Origin: Rhodococcus sp. IEGM 1379
GTDB taxonomy: Bacteria > Actinomycetota > Actinomycetes > Mycobacteriales > Mycobacteriaceae
Assembly: GCF_030056815.1 (NCBI RefSeq)
Contig: NZ_JASHKR010000042.1
Coordinates: forward strand, 1 to 42,562
Reading direction: 5' to 3'
DNA length: 42,562 bases
The notes under the pieces are model-generated. The model was not told the origin of the DNA. It saw only the letters and a list, made by a program, of their open reading frames with translations, and ran no database searches. Made by a program: the position numbers and the translations under genes. Positions 17,335 through 25,664 of this stretch are shown in pieces (the first letter of the stretch is position 1; each line of letters starts with the position of its first letter).

Positions 17335-18102
17335 TCAGATGTCGTACACACTTCCCGCGGAGACCGCGTGTACCGGTCCCGAGAATTCGGATTTCGCTTC
17401 GGCGATGACGTCCTCGCGGGACGTCCACGGCGGGATGTGTGTCAGGAGCAGTTCCTTCACGCCGGCCAGGGCGGCGACACGGCCGGCTTCCTTGCCCGAC
17501 AGATGAATGCCCTCGGGTCGATCAGGACTGTCCGTCCACGACGCCTCGGACAGCAACACGTCGGCACCTCGGGCAAGCTCGACGACGTTGTCGCACATAC
17601 CGGTGTCTCCGGTGTAGACGAGTACCTTCCCGGCAACGTCTGTGACTCGGAATCCGTAGGCCTCGGGCGGATGGTTCATCCGACTCGGAACTACGGTCAG
17701 TTCGCCGAAGGTGACGGGCTCGTTGTCGGTCCACAATTTCAAGTCGATGGTGTCGGAGATGTCATCGATTTCTCCGGCACATTCTGCGGACGACGTCCCG
17801 ATCCGGCAGGCGGTGTCACTCGGGCCGTAAACCAGTGCGCGACCTTCGGGGCGATTGGGATGGTAGCGACGCCACACGAGCAGGCTCGGCATGTCGAGAC
17901 AATGATCGGCGTGCAGATGCGAGAGCAGGATCGTCGCCTCGCCGGGGTCTGCGTAACGCTGCAGAGCACCCAGTACTCCGGGGCCGAAATCTATGACGAG
18001 CGGCGGGGTACCCGGCGCCGTGAGCAAGTAGCCCGAAGCCGGTGAATCCGGCCCCGAGACGCTGCCGGAACACCCCAGGACGGTCATGCGCATACGGGTC
18101 AT
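17335..18102 (-). CDS. Metallo-beta-lactamase fold cyclic nucleotide phosphodiesterase, CnpdA/Rv1339-like
   Basis: This is a 255-residue dinuclear-metal hydrolase. The [10 protein letters not shown] motif (His62, His64, Asp66, His67) is the zinc-binding signature. [10 protein letters not shown] supplies the later bridging Asp and LLTHIPPWT the last His. The protein matches recalled M. tuberculosis Rv1339, described as an atypical class II cAMP phosphodiesterase, so cAMP hydrolysis is the likely role. An adenylyl cyclase lies 21 kb away. Several starts are possible (ATG at 18102, 18093 and 18087; TTG at 18126). I chose the longest ATG form, and the first few residues are uncertain. In M. tuberculosis murI precedes this gene; here no murI is present. 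Confidence 0.9.
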   Translation of the reverse strand: MTRMRMTVLGCSGSVSGPDSPASGYLLTAPGTPPLVIDFGPGVLGALQRYADPGEATILLSHLHADHCLDMPSLLVWRRYHPNRPEGRALVYGPSDTACRIGTSSAECAGEIDDISDTIDLKLWTDNEPVTFGELTVVPSRMNHPPEAYGFRVTDVAGKVLVYTGDTGMCDNVVELARGADVLLSEASWTDSPDRPEGIHLSGKEAGRVAALAGVKELLLTHIPPWTSREDVIAEAKSEFSGPVHAVSAGSVYDI

Positions 18103-18121
18103 GCTGCCACGTCTACCCACG

Positions 18122-18180
18122 AACAAAAAAGCTCCCGTCCGTTTTTGCGAGTCGAAGTCACACCCGCCGACGGGTGTGAC
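18122..18180 (-). promoter_or_regulatory. Intergenic hairpin between rhomboid and phosphodiesterase genes
   Basis: GTCACACCCG (18157-18166), a 4-nt loop and CGGGTGTGAC (18171-18180) form a perfect 10-bp hairpin. Downstream on the minus strand come an A-run, then GGGAGC and a T6 run. The T-run is about 30 nt from the stem, so this is not a canonical terminator. It could be an attenuator, an mRNA-stabilising hairpin or an operator for the phosphodiesterase gene. Confidence 0.45.
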
Positions 18181-18205
18181 CCACGTCCGTATCGAAAGTG
18201 CCTGG

Positions 18206-18850
18206 TCAGGCCGAAGTTACAGCGCCTGCCCGCTTGGTCCGATCACCCGACGCAAGTGCCCAGGCAGCCACCACGCCGCCGATCGCGCCGAATAGGTGCC
18301 CCTGCCACGAAACCTGCGGATCGCTGGGGAGCACGCCCCACAGGACTCCGCCATAGATCACGAAGACAACAACCCCGATCAGAATCTGAGTGAAACTTCG
18401 TGTGAAGAATCCTCGAACCAAGAGATACGTGACCCAACCGAAGATGAGTACGGATGCCCCGACGTGATTCGAATTTGCCCCGGCAAAGAGCCACGTTCCG
18501 ACGCCACCGACAACCCAGATGATCCCGGTTGCCTCCAGCCCCCGGGAAATCCCCGAGACGAGTACGAGATAGCCGAGAATCAGCACCGGAATTGTGTTCG
18601 CAATCAGATGCGCCCAGTCGTCGTGAAGCACCGGCGCAAAGAGAATGCCCCACAGTCCGTCCAACGTGCGAGGTGTGACTCCGGCATTTTGGATGTGCTG
18701 CCCGGAAATGGCGTCCGCAACTTCGATGACATACAACGCCAGGACAAATCCGCCGATCAGCACTGCCGACTGCTTCCACACCGACGGTGGTTTCGGTGCC
18801 GGAACCGGCACTGGTGAACCGAAACCAGAACCGTTGAAATCCATCGTCAT
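18206..18850 (-). CDS. Rhomboid family intramembrane serine protease
   Basis: This 214-residue membrane protein belongs to the family that cleaves transmembrane substrates inside the lipid bilayer. It has a soluble proline-rich N-terminus (1-25) and about six membrane helices. The catalytic pair is visible as Ser133 (GASVLIFG) and His185 (WQGHLFGAIGG), with the oxyanion-type HLIAN motif at His81/Asn84. I took the ATG at 18850, which has GAGGA about 9 nt upstream; a GTG at 18865 lacks a site. It corresponds to M. tuberculosis Rv1337 by position and pattern. The cognate substrate is unknown. The gene is 69 nt downstream of the S58 hydrolase on the same strand. Confidence 0.92.
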   Translation of the reverse strand: MTMDFNGSGFGSPVPVPAPKPPSVWKQSAVLIGGFVLALYVIEVADAISGQHIQNAGVTPRTLDGLWGILFAPVLHDDWAHLIANTIPVLILGYLVLVSGISRGLEATGIIWVVGGVGTWLFAGANSNHVGASVLIFGWVTYLLVRGFFTRSFTQILIGVVVFVIYGGVLWGVLPSDPQVSWQGHLFGAIGGVVAAWALASGDRTKRAGAVTSA

Positions 18851-18919
18851 CTCGGGCGTCCTCACGGTAGTTGTGTCTACCTCGAGATTACCGTCGCGGG
18901 CGTGGAGCGTACGGAGGAA

Positions 18920-19987
18920 CTAGACGAACGCGGACGGGAACAAGTCTCGATAGCTGGGAATGCCCGCAACCGAGGTCGCGTCCAGAATTGCCTTGACGAT
19001 CGCCCGTTCCACAACCTGAGCGGCAGCCGCGCACACCGCGTCGAGGACGGGCAGATCCGCCGGAAAAGCTGCCGGTACCGCGATCTCGAATTCCGGGACG
19101 TGTGTTCCGGTCGCGAGGGCAAAAATCGTGTCACCGTCGAGTGGTGAGTGGGCCGGCCGGATTGCCCGTGCCAAACCATCGTGTCCGGCGACTGCGACGC
19201 GTCGGCAACCGGCTTTTGTCAGCGCCGCGTCCGTTGCCACAACCCCGATGGTGGTGTTGAGAACTGTCCCCTTGGCCGCGACGGCATTCGCGGCATCAAG
19301 TTCGGACGGCACCGGCAGACGCAGTCCGAAAGACTCGGCACCGTCGGATCCCACGCCCCACGGCAAGCCGGTTCGCGGATCGAACACCGACCCCACCGGG
19401 TTCGCGACGATCAGCGCCGAGACCGTTGTCCCCTGAGCTGGTCCGTCGGCAATCATTACGCTGGCAGTGCCGACTCCACCTTTGATCGCGCCGGCGCGAG
19501 CCCCGACACCGGCGCCCACCGTGCCGGTCGCACATTCCTTCGACGCCCTATCCGCGGCCAGGAAGCCGAAATCGGAGTCGGGCCGAATCGTCCAGTCCCC
19601 CACCGGAAGATCGAAGATCACAGCACCCGGGACGATGGGAACCACTTGACCCGGTGCACCCATCGCGATTCCGTGGCCGTGTTCTTCGAGCCACCGCATC
19701 ACGCCGTCGGCGGCCGCCAAACCGTAGGCACTTCCGCCGGTCAGCAACACCGCGTTGACTTGCTGAACCGAATGGCTCGGATCCAGCAGATCCGTTTCCC
19801 GGGTTCCGGGTCCGCCGCCGCGAACATCAACTCCCGCAACCACTCCCGCCGGCGCAAGGATCACCGTGCAGCCCGTCGCGGAACCGGTTCCCAGAGTTGC
19901 ATTGTCATCGAGCCGGTGATGATGACCAACCGAGATCCCGACGACGTCGGTCAATGAATCCGTGGGGCCGATGGTCGTCGCGGTCAC
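18920..19987 (-). CDS. S58/DmpA family self-processing hydrolase, NylC-like
   Basis: This 355-residue N-terminal-nucleophile hydrolase belongs to the family of DmpA aminopeptidases and the nylon-oligomer hydrolase NylC. Family members cut themselves in two to expose a Ser or Thr. The predicted site is Asn244-Thr245 in VLNTTIGVVATDA, the same Asn-Thr junction as NylC. VLLTGGSAYGLAAADG (near 75-90) is the conserved N-terminal substrate motif. The GTG start at 19987 overlaps the upstream DUF2017 stop (GTGA), so the two are coupled. The neighbouring order equals M. tuberculosis Rv1332-Rv1333. The physiological substrate is unknown; peptides or cyclic amides are plausible. Confidence 0.9.
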   Translation of the reverse strand: MTATTIGPTDSLTDVVGISVGHHHRLDDNATLGTGSATGCTVILAPAGVVAGVDVRGGGPGTRETDLLDPSHSVQQVNAVLLTGGSAYGLAAADGVMRWLEEHGHGIAMGAPGQVVPIVPGAVIFDLPVGDWTIRPDSDFGFLAADRASKECATGTVGAGVGARAGAIKGGVGTASVMIADGPAQGTTVSALIVANPVGSVFDPRTGLPWGVGSDGAESFGLRLPVPSELDAANAVAAKGTVLNTTIGVVATDAALTKAGCRRVAVAGHDGLARAIRPAHSPLDGDTIFALATGTHVPEFEIAVPAAFPADLPVLDAVCAAAAQVVERAIVKAILDATSVAGIPSYRDLFPSAFV

Positions 19988-20574
19988 GGCATGAGCGCCT
20001 GAACGAGCGAGTCCTGCATCCACGTCAACCAGTGATACACGTCCAGATGAGGCGCCCGGGGGTCGTCCGGATCCAAGCTTTCCGGCGTATCCGCGTCGAT
20101 CCCCAGATTGGTTCCGAGAGCCAGGCGTACATCGTTGAGCGCCGACAACCACGCATCAGCTTGTTCCTGCGTCAACAAGATCTTGCCGCCGCTTTCAGGG
20201 AGCGAAGCCAACAACACCCGACCCGACGCTTTCTTGGCGTCGATGATCTCGGGCTCGTGCAAACTCCGCAACGCGCCGTTGACGTTGGCGCCGGCGTCGT
20301 CGAGATCATCGGGATCGGGCGAGACCTTGTCGGGGTCTGTCCGATGAAAATCGGGGAGCAACCTTGCCAGCACCGGATTATCCGGAGTCTCCGAATTACC
20401 GGTTCGCAGTCCGGTGAGCGCGGCAAGCTCGTCCTGCGGAGCCGACGATTCGCGTTCGTCCAACAGTCCGATCACCGACTCGACCAGCGAACGAAGGACC
20501 GCTGCTTCGTGAGCGTCCATCTCGGATCTGAACTTCACTCCGGAAAGTGAATTCTTCCTGCTCCACGTCCGCAC
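19984..20574 (-). CDS. DUF2017 domain protein
   Basis: This is a 196-residue soluble protein of unknown function. The opening RTWSRK, the segment HEAAVLRSLVESVIGLLDER and the C-terminal HLDVYHWLTWMQDSLVQALMP match recalled M. tuberculosis Rv1332. The GTG at 20574 has GGGGAG about 9 nt upstream and agrees with the start of the homologue. It follows clpS by 53 nt on the same strand and overlaps the S58 hydrolase by 4 nt. Conserved linkage to clpS suggests a role connected with proteolysis or its regulation, but nothing in the sequence shows an active site. Confidence 0.9.
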   Translation of the reverse strand: MRTWSRKNSLSGVKFRSEMDAHEAAVLRSLVESVIGLLDERESSAPQDELAALTGLRTGNSETPDNPVLARLLPDFHRTDPDKVSPDPDDLDDAGANVNGALRSLHEPEIIDAKKASGRVLLASLPESGGKILLTQEQADAWLSALNDVRLALGTNLGIDADTPESLDPDDPRAPHLDVYHWLTWMQDSLVQALMP

Positions 20575-20627
20575 GCGTCGGACTCCCCTCTGTCATCGGG
20601 TCGAGATTTATTGAAGGTAAACGAGAT

Positions 20628-20990
20628 TTACGTGTCTTCGCGTTGCATCGTGGCCCAGAGACCAGCCGCGTGCAGGCGCCTAACATCGGCTTCCATCTTG
20701 TCGCGTGAACCACTGGAAACGACGGCCTTGCCCTCCGAATGGACCTTCATCATCAGATCGTTGGCCTTGGCCTTGCTGTATCCGAACAGCTTCTGAAAAA
20801 TATAAGCGACGTAGTGCATCAGATTGACCGGATCGTCCCAGACAATGGTCACCCAGGGGCGATCGACGGCTTCGATAGTCGCGACAGCCTCCGACTGCTC
20901 GGGCACCGCACGCGGTGAAGACACCGTCGCACCCTTCATCGAGACGCGCGCCGAGGCGGTCGTGGGAACTGTTGCGCCGCCGGAAACCAT
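20628..20990 (-). CDS. clpS: ATP-dependent Clp protease adaptor ClpS
   Basis: ClpS binds the N-end-rule residue of a substrate and delivers it to the Clp unfoldase. The conserved core is [32 protein letters not shown] and the C-terminal [10 protein letters not shown]. The N-terminus is flexible and poorly conserved. The ATG at 20990 gives 120 residues, with GGAG only two nt before it. An ATG at 20939 gives 103 residues, nearer to the M. tuberculosis protein (101), but lacks a clear ribosome-binding site. The start is therefore uncertain while the gene is not. It is divergent from pncB with about 70 nt between starts, as in M. tuberculosis Rv1330c-Rv1331. Confidence 0.95.
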   Translation of the reverse strand: MVSGGATVPTTASARVSMKGATVSSPRAVPEQSEAVATIEAVDRPWVTIVWDDPVNLMHYVAYIFQKLFGYSKAKANDLMMKVHSEGKAVVSSGSRDKMEADVRRLHAAGLWATMQREDT

Positions 20991-21060
20991 GTCTCCAGGG
21001 TACGACGCGATACCGGGTGACAACACCCACCCATGCACTCTCCCGCTTAGAGTTGTGTGC

Positions 21061-22395
21061 GTGCCTACGCAAAATTCCGACATCCGTGACACTGATGCGA
21101 GTACCGCATTGCTCACCGACCAGTACGAGCTCACCATGCTCTCGGCCGCGCTTGCCGACGGATCTGCATTCCGTACCTCCAGCTTCGAGGTTTTTGCCCG
21201 CAGACTCCCCGACGGTCGCCGCTACGGTGTCGTTGCCGGTACCGAGCGTGTCCTCGACGCGCTGGAGCATTTCCGCTTCGGTGAACCCGAACTGGCGATC
21301 GTCTCGAAGTTCCTGGACGACGCGACGGTCGAGTGGCTGCGCAACTACCGATTCTCGGGAGACATCGACGGCTACCGCGAAGGCGACTTCTACTTCCCCG
21401 GCTCGCCTATTCTCTCGGTCCGCGGAACGTTTGCGGAATGCGTATTGCTCGAAACACTGATCCTCTCGATCCTCAACCACGACAGCGCCATCGCGTCGGC
21501 AGCGGCACGCATGGTCAGTGCCGCCGACAATCGCCGGATGATAGAGATGGGTTCACGGCGCACCCATGAGCAGGCTGCCGTCGCAGCGTCCCGCGCCGCC
21601 TACCTGGCCGGGTTCGACGCCACCTCCAACCTCGAGGCCGTCCGCCGCCATGGCGTTCCCGGCGCCGGCACCAGCGCGCACGCGTTCACCCTCCTGCACA
21701 CCACCGAGAACGGAACCGACGAGGCCGCGGCCTTCCGTGCTCAGGTCAATGCGCTCGGTGTCTCGACCACCCTGCTGGTCGATACCTACGACATCACCGA
21801 AGGCGTGAAGACCGCTATCGCCGTTGCCGGCACCGAACTCGGCGGAGTGCGCATCGACTCCGGCGACCTCGGAGTGATCACCCGTCAAGTACGTCGCCAA
21901 CTCGACGACCTCGGTGCTACCACAACCCGCATCGTCGTCTCGGGTGATCTCGACGAGTACGCCATCGCTGCCCTGCGCGCCGAACCCGTCGACGTCTACG
22001 GCGTCGGCACCTCCCTCGTTGTCGGCTCGGGCGCTCCCACTGCGGGCATGGTCTACAAGCTCGTCGAGGTCGAGGGAATCCCCGTCGAGAAGCGCAGCAC
22101 CAACAAGGCGTCGCGTGGCGGAGCAAAGAAGGCCCTGCGCGTCGCCCGTCCGACCGGAACGATCATCGAAGAAGTCATCTACCCCGCCGACGCTCCGCCT
22201 CCCGTGTCCGCTGCCGAGGGCGCTACGGAACTGATGATTCCGCTTGTCCGCGGTGGCAAGACCGTCGACGGAGTTCCGACCCTCGAAGACAGTCGAGCGG
22301 TCGTGAAGGCCGGACTCGTCAGCCTCCCGTGGGAGGGTTTGAAGCTCTCTCGCGGAGACTCCGCGGTACCCGTCCGATTTGTCGGGGGTCAGTGA
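21061..22395 (+). CDS. pncB: Nicotinate phosphoribosyltransferase
   Basis: PncB converts nicotinate, PRPP and ATP to nicotinate mononucleotide, the entry to NAD salvage. The 444 residues include [15 protein letters not shown] near the start, [21 protein letters not shown] (His169, the likely phosphorylated histidine), [17 protein letters not shown] and VSGDLDEY, all family motifs. It closely resembles M. tuberculosis PncB1 (Rv1330c). The GTG at 21061 is the best start; the upstream in-frame extension overlaps clpS on the other strand and is rejected. The stop overlaps the pncA start (TGATG), coupling the two enzymes. Confidence 0.96.
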   Translation: MPTQNSDIRDTDASTALLTDQYELTMLSAALADGSAFRTSSFEVFARRLPDGRRYGVVAGTERVLDALEHFRFGEPELAIVSKFLDDATVEWLRNYRFSGDIDGYREGDFYFPGSPILSVRGTFAECVLLETLILSILNHDSAIASAAARMVSAADNRRMIEMGSRRTHEQAAVAASRAAYLAGFDATSNLEAVRRHGVPGAGTSAHAFTLLHTTENGTDEAAAFRAQVNALGVSTTLLVDTYDITEGVKTAIAVAGTELGGVRIDSGDLGVITRQVRRQLDDLGATTTRIVVSGDLDEYAIAALRAEPVDVYGVGTSLVVGSGAPTAGMVYKLVEVEGIPVEKRSTNKASRGGAKKALRVARPTGTIIEEVIYPADAPPPVSAAEGATELMIPLVRGGKTVDGVPTLEDSRAVVKAGLVSLPWEGLKLSRGDSAVPVRFVGGQ

Positions 22396-23009
22396 TGTCT
22401 GCGCGTGCATTGATCGTCGTCGACGTGCAGAACGATTTCTGTGAAGGCGGGACACTCGCAGTCGACGGCGGCGCTGCGGTTGCCGCTGCGATCAACGATT
22501 TTGTCGGCTCTCACGAGTACGACGCCGTCGCCGCGACCAGGGATTTCCACATCGATCCGGGCGCTCATTTCTCCGAGGATCCCGATTACGTCGACACGTG
22601 GCCTGCGCACTGCGTGGTGGGTACCGACGGCGCAGAGTTCCACCCCGCGTTCGATGCGACGGTGGCGGGTTCTGCCGTGTTCTCCAAGGGCGCCTACAGC
22701 GCGGCTTACTCGGGGTTCGAAGGTTTTGCCGAGGACGGCACCACGTTGGAGCAGTGGTTGCGCGCCCACGACATCACCGACGTCGACGTCATCGGTATCG
22801 CGACAGATCATTGTGTGAAGGCCACCGCACTCGATTCGGTGCGCGCCGGCTTCGGCACCACAGTGCTCCTTCCCCTGACCGCCGGTGTAGCAACCGCCAC
22901 GGTCGAGGCCGCGATAACGCAGATGCAGGCCGCCGGAGTGCAGCTCACAGGCCGCGACGAGAATGCTCCTTCCCACAGCGTCGGAATTTCTGACGTAGGG
23001 ATCCACTAA
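22395..23009 (+). CDS. pncA: Nicotinamidase (PncA, isochorismatase fold)
   Basis: PncA hydrolyses nicotinamide to nicotinate and ammonia, and nicotinate is the substrate of the adjacent PncB. The 204-residue protein carries the full triad Asp10 (IVVDVQNDF), Lys98 (FSKGAYSAAYSGFE) and Cys140 (GIATDHCVKATALD). The metal ligands Asp50, His52, His58 and His72 are also present. In M. tuberculosis this enzyme activates pyrazinamide and is encoded away from pncB. Here the ATG at 22395 shares a base with the pncB stop, making a two-step salvage operon. dinG follows 9 nt later. Confidence 0.96.
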   Translation: MSARALIVVDVQNDFCEGGTLAVDGGAAVAAAINDFVGSHEYDAVAATRDFHIDPGAHFSEDPDYVDTWPAHCVVGTDGAEFHPAFDATVAGSAVFSKGAYSAAYSGFEGFAEDGTTLEQWLRAHDITDVDVIGIATDHCVKATALDSVRAGFGTTVLLPLTAGVATATVEAAITQMQAAGVQLTGRDENAPSHSVGISDVGIH

Positions 23010-23018
23010 CCTGCTTGG

Positions 23019-25067
23019 GTGGCCGATCAACTTCCGAATGTCCCCGAACTGCTCCGAGCGGCGGTGCAGTCTCTGGGCGGCGCCGAGCGGACCAGCCAGC
23101 TCACTATGGCGTCGGCGGTAGCGCATTCGATCGATACTGGCGAGCATCTGGCCGTCCAGGCCGGCACGGGCACGGGTAAGTCACTGGCTTACCTTGTGCC
23201 GAGCCTGCGTCACGCCGTCGAGTCCGGGCGCACCGTCGTTGTCTCGACGGCCACCATCGCGCTGCAGCGGCAGTTGGTGGATCGTGATCTCCCCCGCCTT
23301 GCCGACGCCCTCAAGAAGCCGCTCGGACGACGCGCCGAGTTCGCAATTCTCAAGGGCCGCAACAACTACCTCTGCATGAACAAAATTCACACCGGAGCTT
23401 CCGAGCAGCCACCCGAGGACGAATTGTTCGATCCGTTCACCGTCTCCCGTCTGGGCCGTGAAGTGGTTCGCCTCACCGAGTGGTCCTCCGACACCGACAC
23501 CGGTGACCGCGACGAACTGGTTCCTGGTGTCTCCGATCAGGCCTGGCGACAGGTCAGTGTGACGTCCCGCGAGTGCATCGGAAAGAACCAGTGCCCGGTG
23601 GGCGAAGACTGCTTTGCCGAACGCGCCCGTGCCGAAGCCTCCAAGGCCGATGTCGTGGTCACCAACCACGCACTGCTCGCCATCGACGCCATCACCGGCA
23701 TTCAGATCCTGCCCGAACATGATGTCGTCGTCATCGACGAGGCCCACGAATTGGTCGACCGCGTCACAGGCGTCGCGACAGCTGAACTCACGGCATCGGC
23801 AATCAGTGCTGCCGCGCGTCGTTGCGGAAAGATCGTCGAGGAACAGGATGCCGATCGCCTCGAAGCTGCCGGCGAAGGCTGGGCCGGACTCCTCGAGGAG
23901 CTTCGCCCCGGGCGCTGGGAGTCGCTGCCCGACGGCGCCGCTCCGGCACTGGCCGCAATCCGCGATGCAGCCTGGTCGCTTCGCACTGCCATCGGTCCGG
24001 CCAAGCCCGGCATGATGGCCGCTGATCCCGAAGCCGCTGCTGCCCGCAATGCAGCCCTCTCTTCGGTGGACGATATTCACGACAGCGCCGTCCGCGTCCT
24101 CACAGCCTTCGACGAACCCGATCCGGCCAAACGTAAAGACGTTGTCTGGCTGTCCTCCGACGAGTTCCGGGGCAATGTCCGCCGATCGGTCCGGATGGCT
24201 CCCCTCTCGGTGGGCGGCCTACTCCGCCAGCGCTTGTTCGCCGAGTCCACGGTGGTCTTGACGTCGGCGACACTCACAGTCGGCGGCTCGTTCGACGGAC
24301 TCGCCGTCAACTGGGGCCTTCCCTCACAGTCGTCGGTTCGCCCCGACTCCGGGACCGCCGTCGGCACCGAAGCACCCTCGGACGCTTCAGCTTTCCGCTG
24401 GAACTCCCTCGATGTCGGTTCACCGTTCGACCACGCCAAGGCCGGAATCATCTACATCGCCCGGCACCTCCCGACGCCCGGACGCGACGGCTTGGCTCCG
24501 GTTTACCTCGACGAGATCGCCGAACTCGTCGAAGCTGCGGGTGGGCGCACCCTCGGACTGTTCTCCTCGATGCGGGCCGCAAAAGCTGCGTCCGAAGCGA
24601 TGCGTGAGCGACTCGACACCCCGATCCTGTGCCAGGGCGACGACTCCACCGGCACTCTCGTGAAGGCATTTGCCAAAGATGAAGCGACGTCACTGTTCGG
24701 CACGCTGTCCCTGTGGCAGGGCGTCGACGTACCCGGCCCGTCACTGAGCCTGGTCATCCTGGACCGCATCCCCTTCCCGCGCCCCGACGACCCACTACTG
24801 ATGGCCCGTCAGCAAGCCATCGAGTCCCACGGCGGCAACGGCTTTCTCAGTGTCTCCGCCAATCATGCGGCACTGCTCCTGGCCCAGGGCGTGGGTCGAC
24901 TGCTCCGCAGTGTCGACGACAAAGGTGTTGTGGCCGTACTCGATCCGCGTCTCGCGACGGCTCGCTATGCGGGATACCTGCGGGCGTCGTTGCCTCCGTT
25001 CTGGGAGACGACCAAGCCGGAGGTTGTCCGCAAGGCGCTTACGCGTATCCGCGATTCGCGCTCTTGA
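23019..25067 (+). CDS. dinG: DinG/XPD-family iron-sulfur ATP-dependent DNA helicase
   Basis: This is a 682-residue superfamily 2 helicase, probably 5'-to-3', acting in DNA repair and on unusual DNA structures. Visible motifs are Walker A GTGTGKS (residues 49-55) and DEAH (240-243). Four cysteines for the [4Fe-4S] cluster lie between them (Cys119, Cys186, Cys192, Cys198). TSATL, RIPFPRPDDP and QGVGRLLRS follow in the C-terminal helicase domain. M. tuberculosis Rv1329c is the positional equivalent. The start is GTG at 23019, nine nt after the pncA stop, with a weak ribosome-binding site, so it is probably read with pncB-pncA. Confidence 0.95.
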   Translation: MADQLPNVPELLRAAVQSLGGAERTSQLTMASAVAHSIDTGEHLAVQAGTGTGKSLAYLVPSLRHAVESGRTVVVSTATIALQRQLVDRDLPRLADALKKPLGRRAEFAILKGRNNYLCMNKIHTGASEQPPEDELFDPFTVSRLGREVVRLTEWSSDTDTGDRDELVPGVSDQAWRQVSVTSRECIGKNQCPVGEDCFAERARAEASKADVVVTNHALLAIDAITGIQILPEHDVVVIDEAHELVDRVTGVATAELTASAISAAARRCGKIVEEQDADRLEAAGEGWAGLLEELRPGRWESLPDGAAPALAAIRDAAWSLRTAIGPAKPGMMAADPEAAAARNAALSSVDDIHDSAVRVLTAFDEPDPAKRKDVVWLSSDEFRGNVRRSVRMAPLSVGGLLRQRLFAESTVVLTSATLTVGGSFDGLAVNWGLPSQSSVRPDSGTAVGTEAPSDASAFRWNSLDVGSPFDHAKAGIIYIARHLPTPGRDGLAPVYLDEIAELVEAAGGRTLGLFSSMRAAKAASEAMRERLDTPILCQGDDSTGTLVKAFAKDEATSLFGTLSLWQGVDVPGPSLSLVILDRIPFPRPDDPLLMARQQAIESHGGNGFLSVSANHAALLLAQGVGRLLRSVDDKGVVAVLDPRLATARYAGYLRASLPPFWETTKPEVVRKALTRIRDSRS

Positions 25068-25086
25068 CCTAGTTCTGCAAGCGACG

Positions 25087-25645
25087 CTAAGCCCGCCCCG
25101 CGAACATAGCCGGCTCGAAGGTGAAGACCACGTACTCACGCTCGCCCAGAGTGAACCGCGCCAGTTCTGCCATACCGTAGTGCCGGTGCACTGCAAGTGA
25201 TTTCTGGTTCGCGGCCTCCACGAACAATGCACCGAGGTCATAGCTAGCCAAGTGCACAGTCGAGAGCCCGGTCAGGAGCTTGCTCAGCACGCCGCGCCCT
25301 TGGAAGTTCTCGTCGACTGCAACCGGCCCGTACATGAACCATCGAGTCCCCTCCTGCACGACGGCGGTCACCGCCGCGACAGTCGCCTTGGCCGGGCCGG
25401 CGTTCACCAGTCCGGGCTCCCAGGTCATCGCAAAGTCGGCCAGCGCGCCGTCTCCTCCGCGACAAATACCCCGGGTACAGCCTGGAAACGCGCAATCGTC
25501 TCCTCGTCCATTGCGCCCTGGGCGAATCCCCGCTCAGCCCGCTGCTGGGCCATCAGGTGCTCACCTGTCGACGCCTGCATCAGCGCGCGAATGGCCGCAC
25601 GGTGGGAGGAGTCGGACTTTCGAATCGTGATCGCTATTCCGACAT
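25087..25645 (-). pseudogene. GNAT acetyltransferase gene broken by two single-base losses
   Basis: The intact protein would start at the ATG at 25645 (after GGGAGG) as MSE-IAITIRKSDSS and run to FEPAMFAGRA at 25087, about 185 residues. The frame is lost twice. After three codons a TAG appears, and one extra A in the GGAATAG stretch (about 25636-25640) restores it. After VFVAEE (about 25450-25457) one extra G would give EEDGALADFAMTWEPG. The remainder, from MTWEPG at 25428, contains the acetyl-CoA-binding pattern VDENFQGRGVLSKLL. Both lesions sit in short homopolymers, so sequencing error is a real alternative to a decayed gene. The gene follows glgP closely and converges with dinG. Confidence 0.75.
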
Positions 25646-25664
25646 CCTCCCAGATTTCGCTCGG

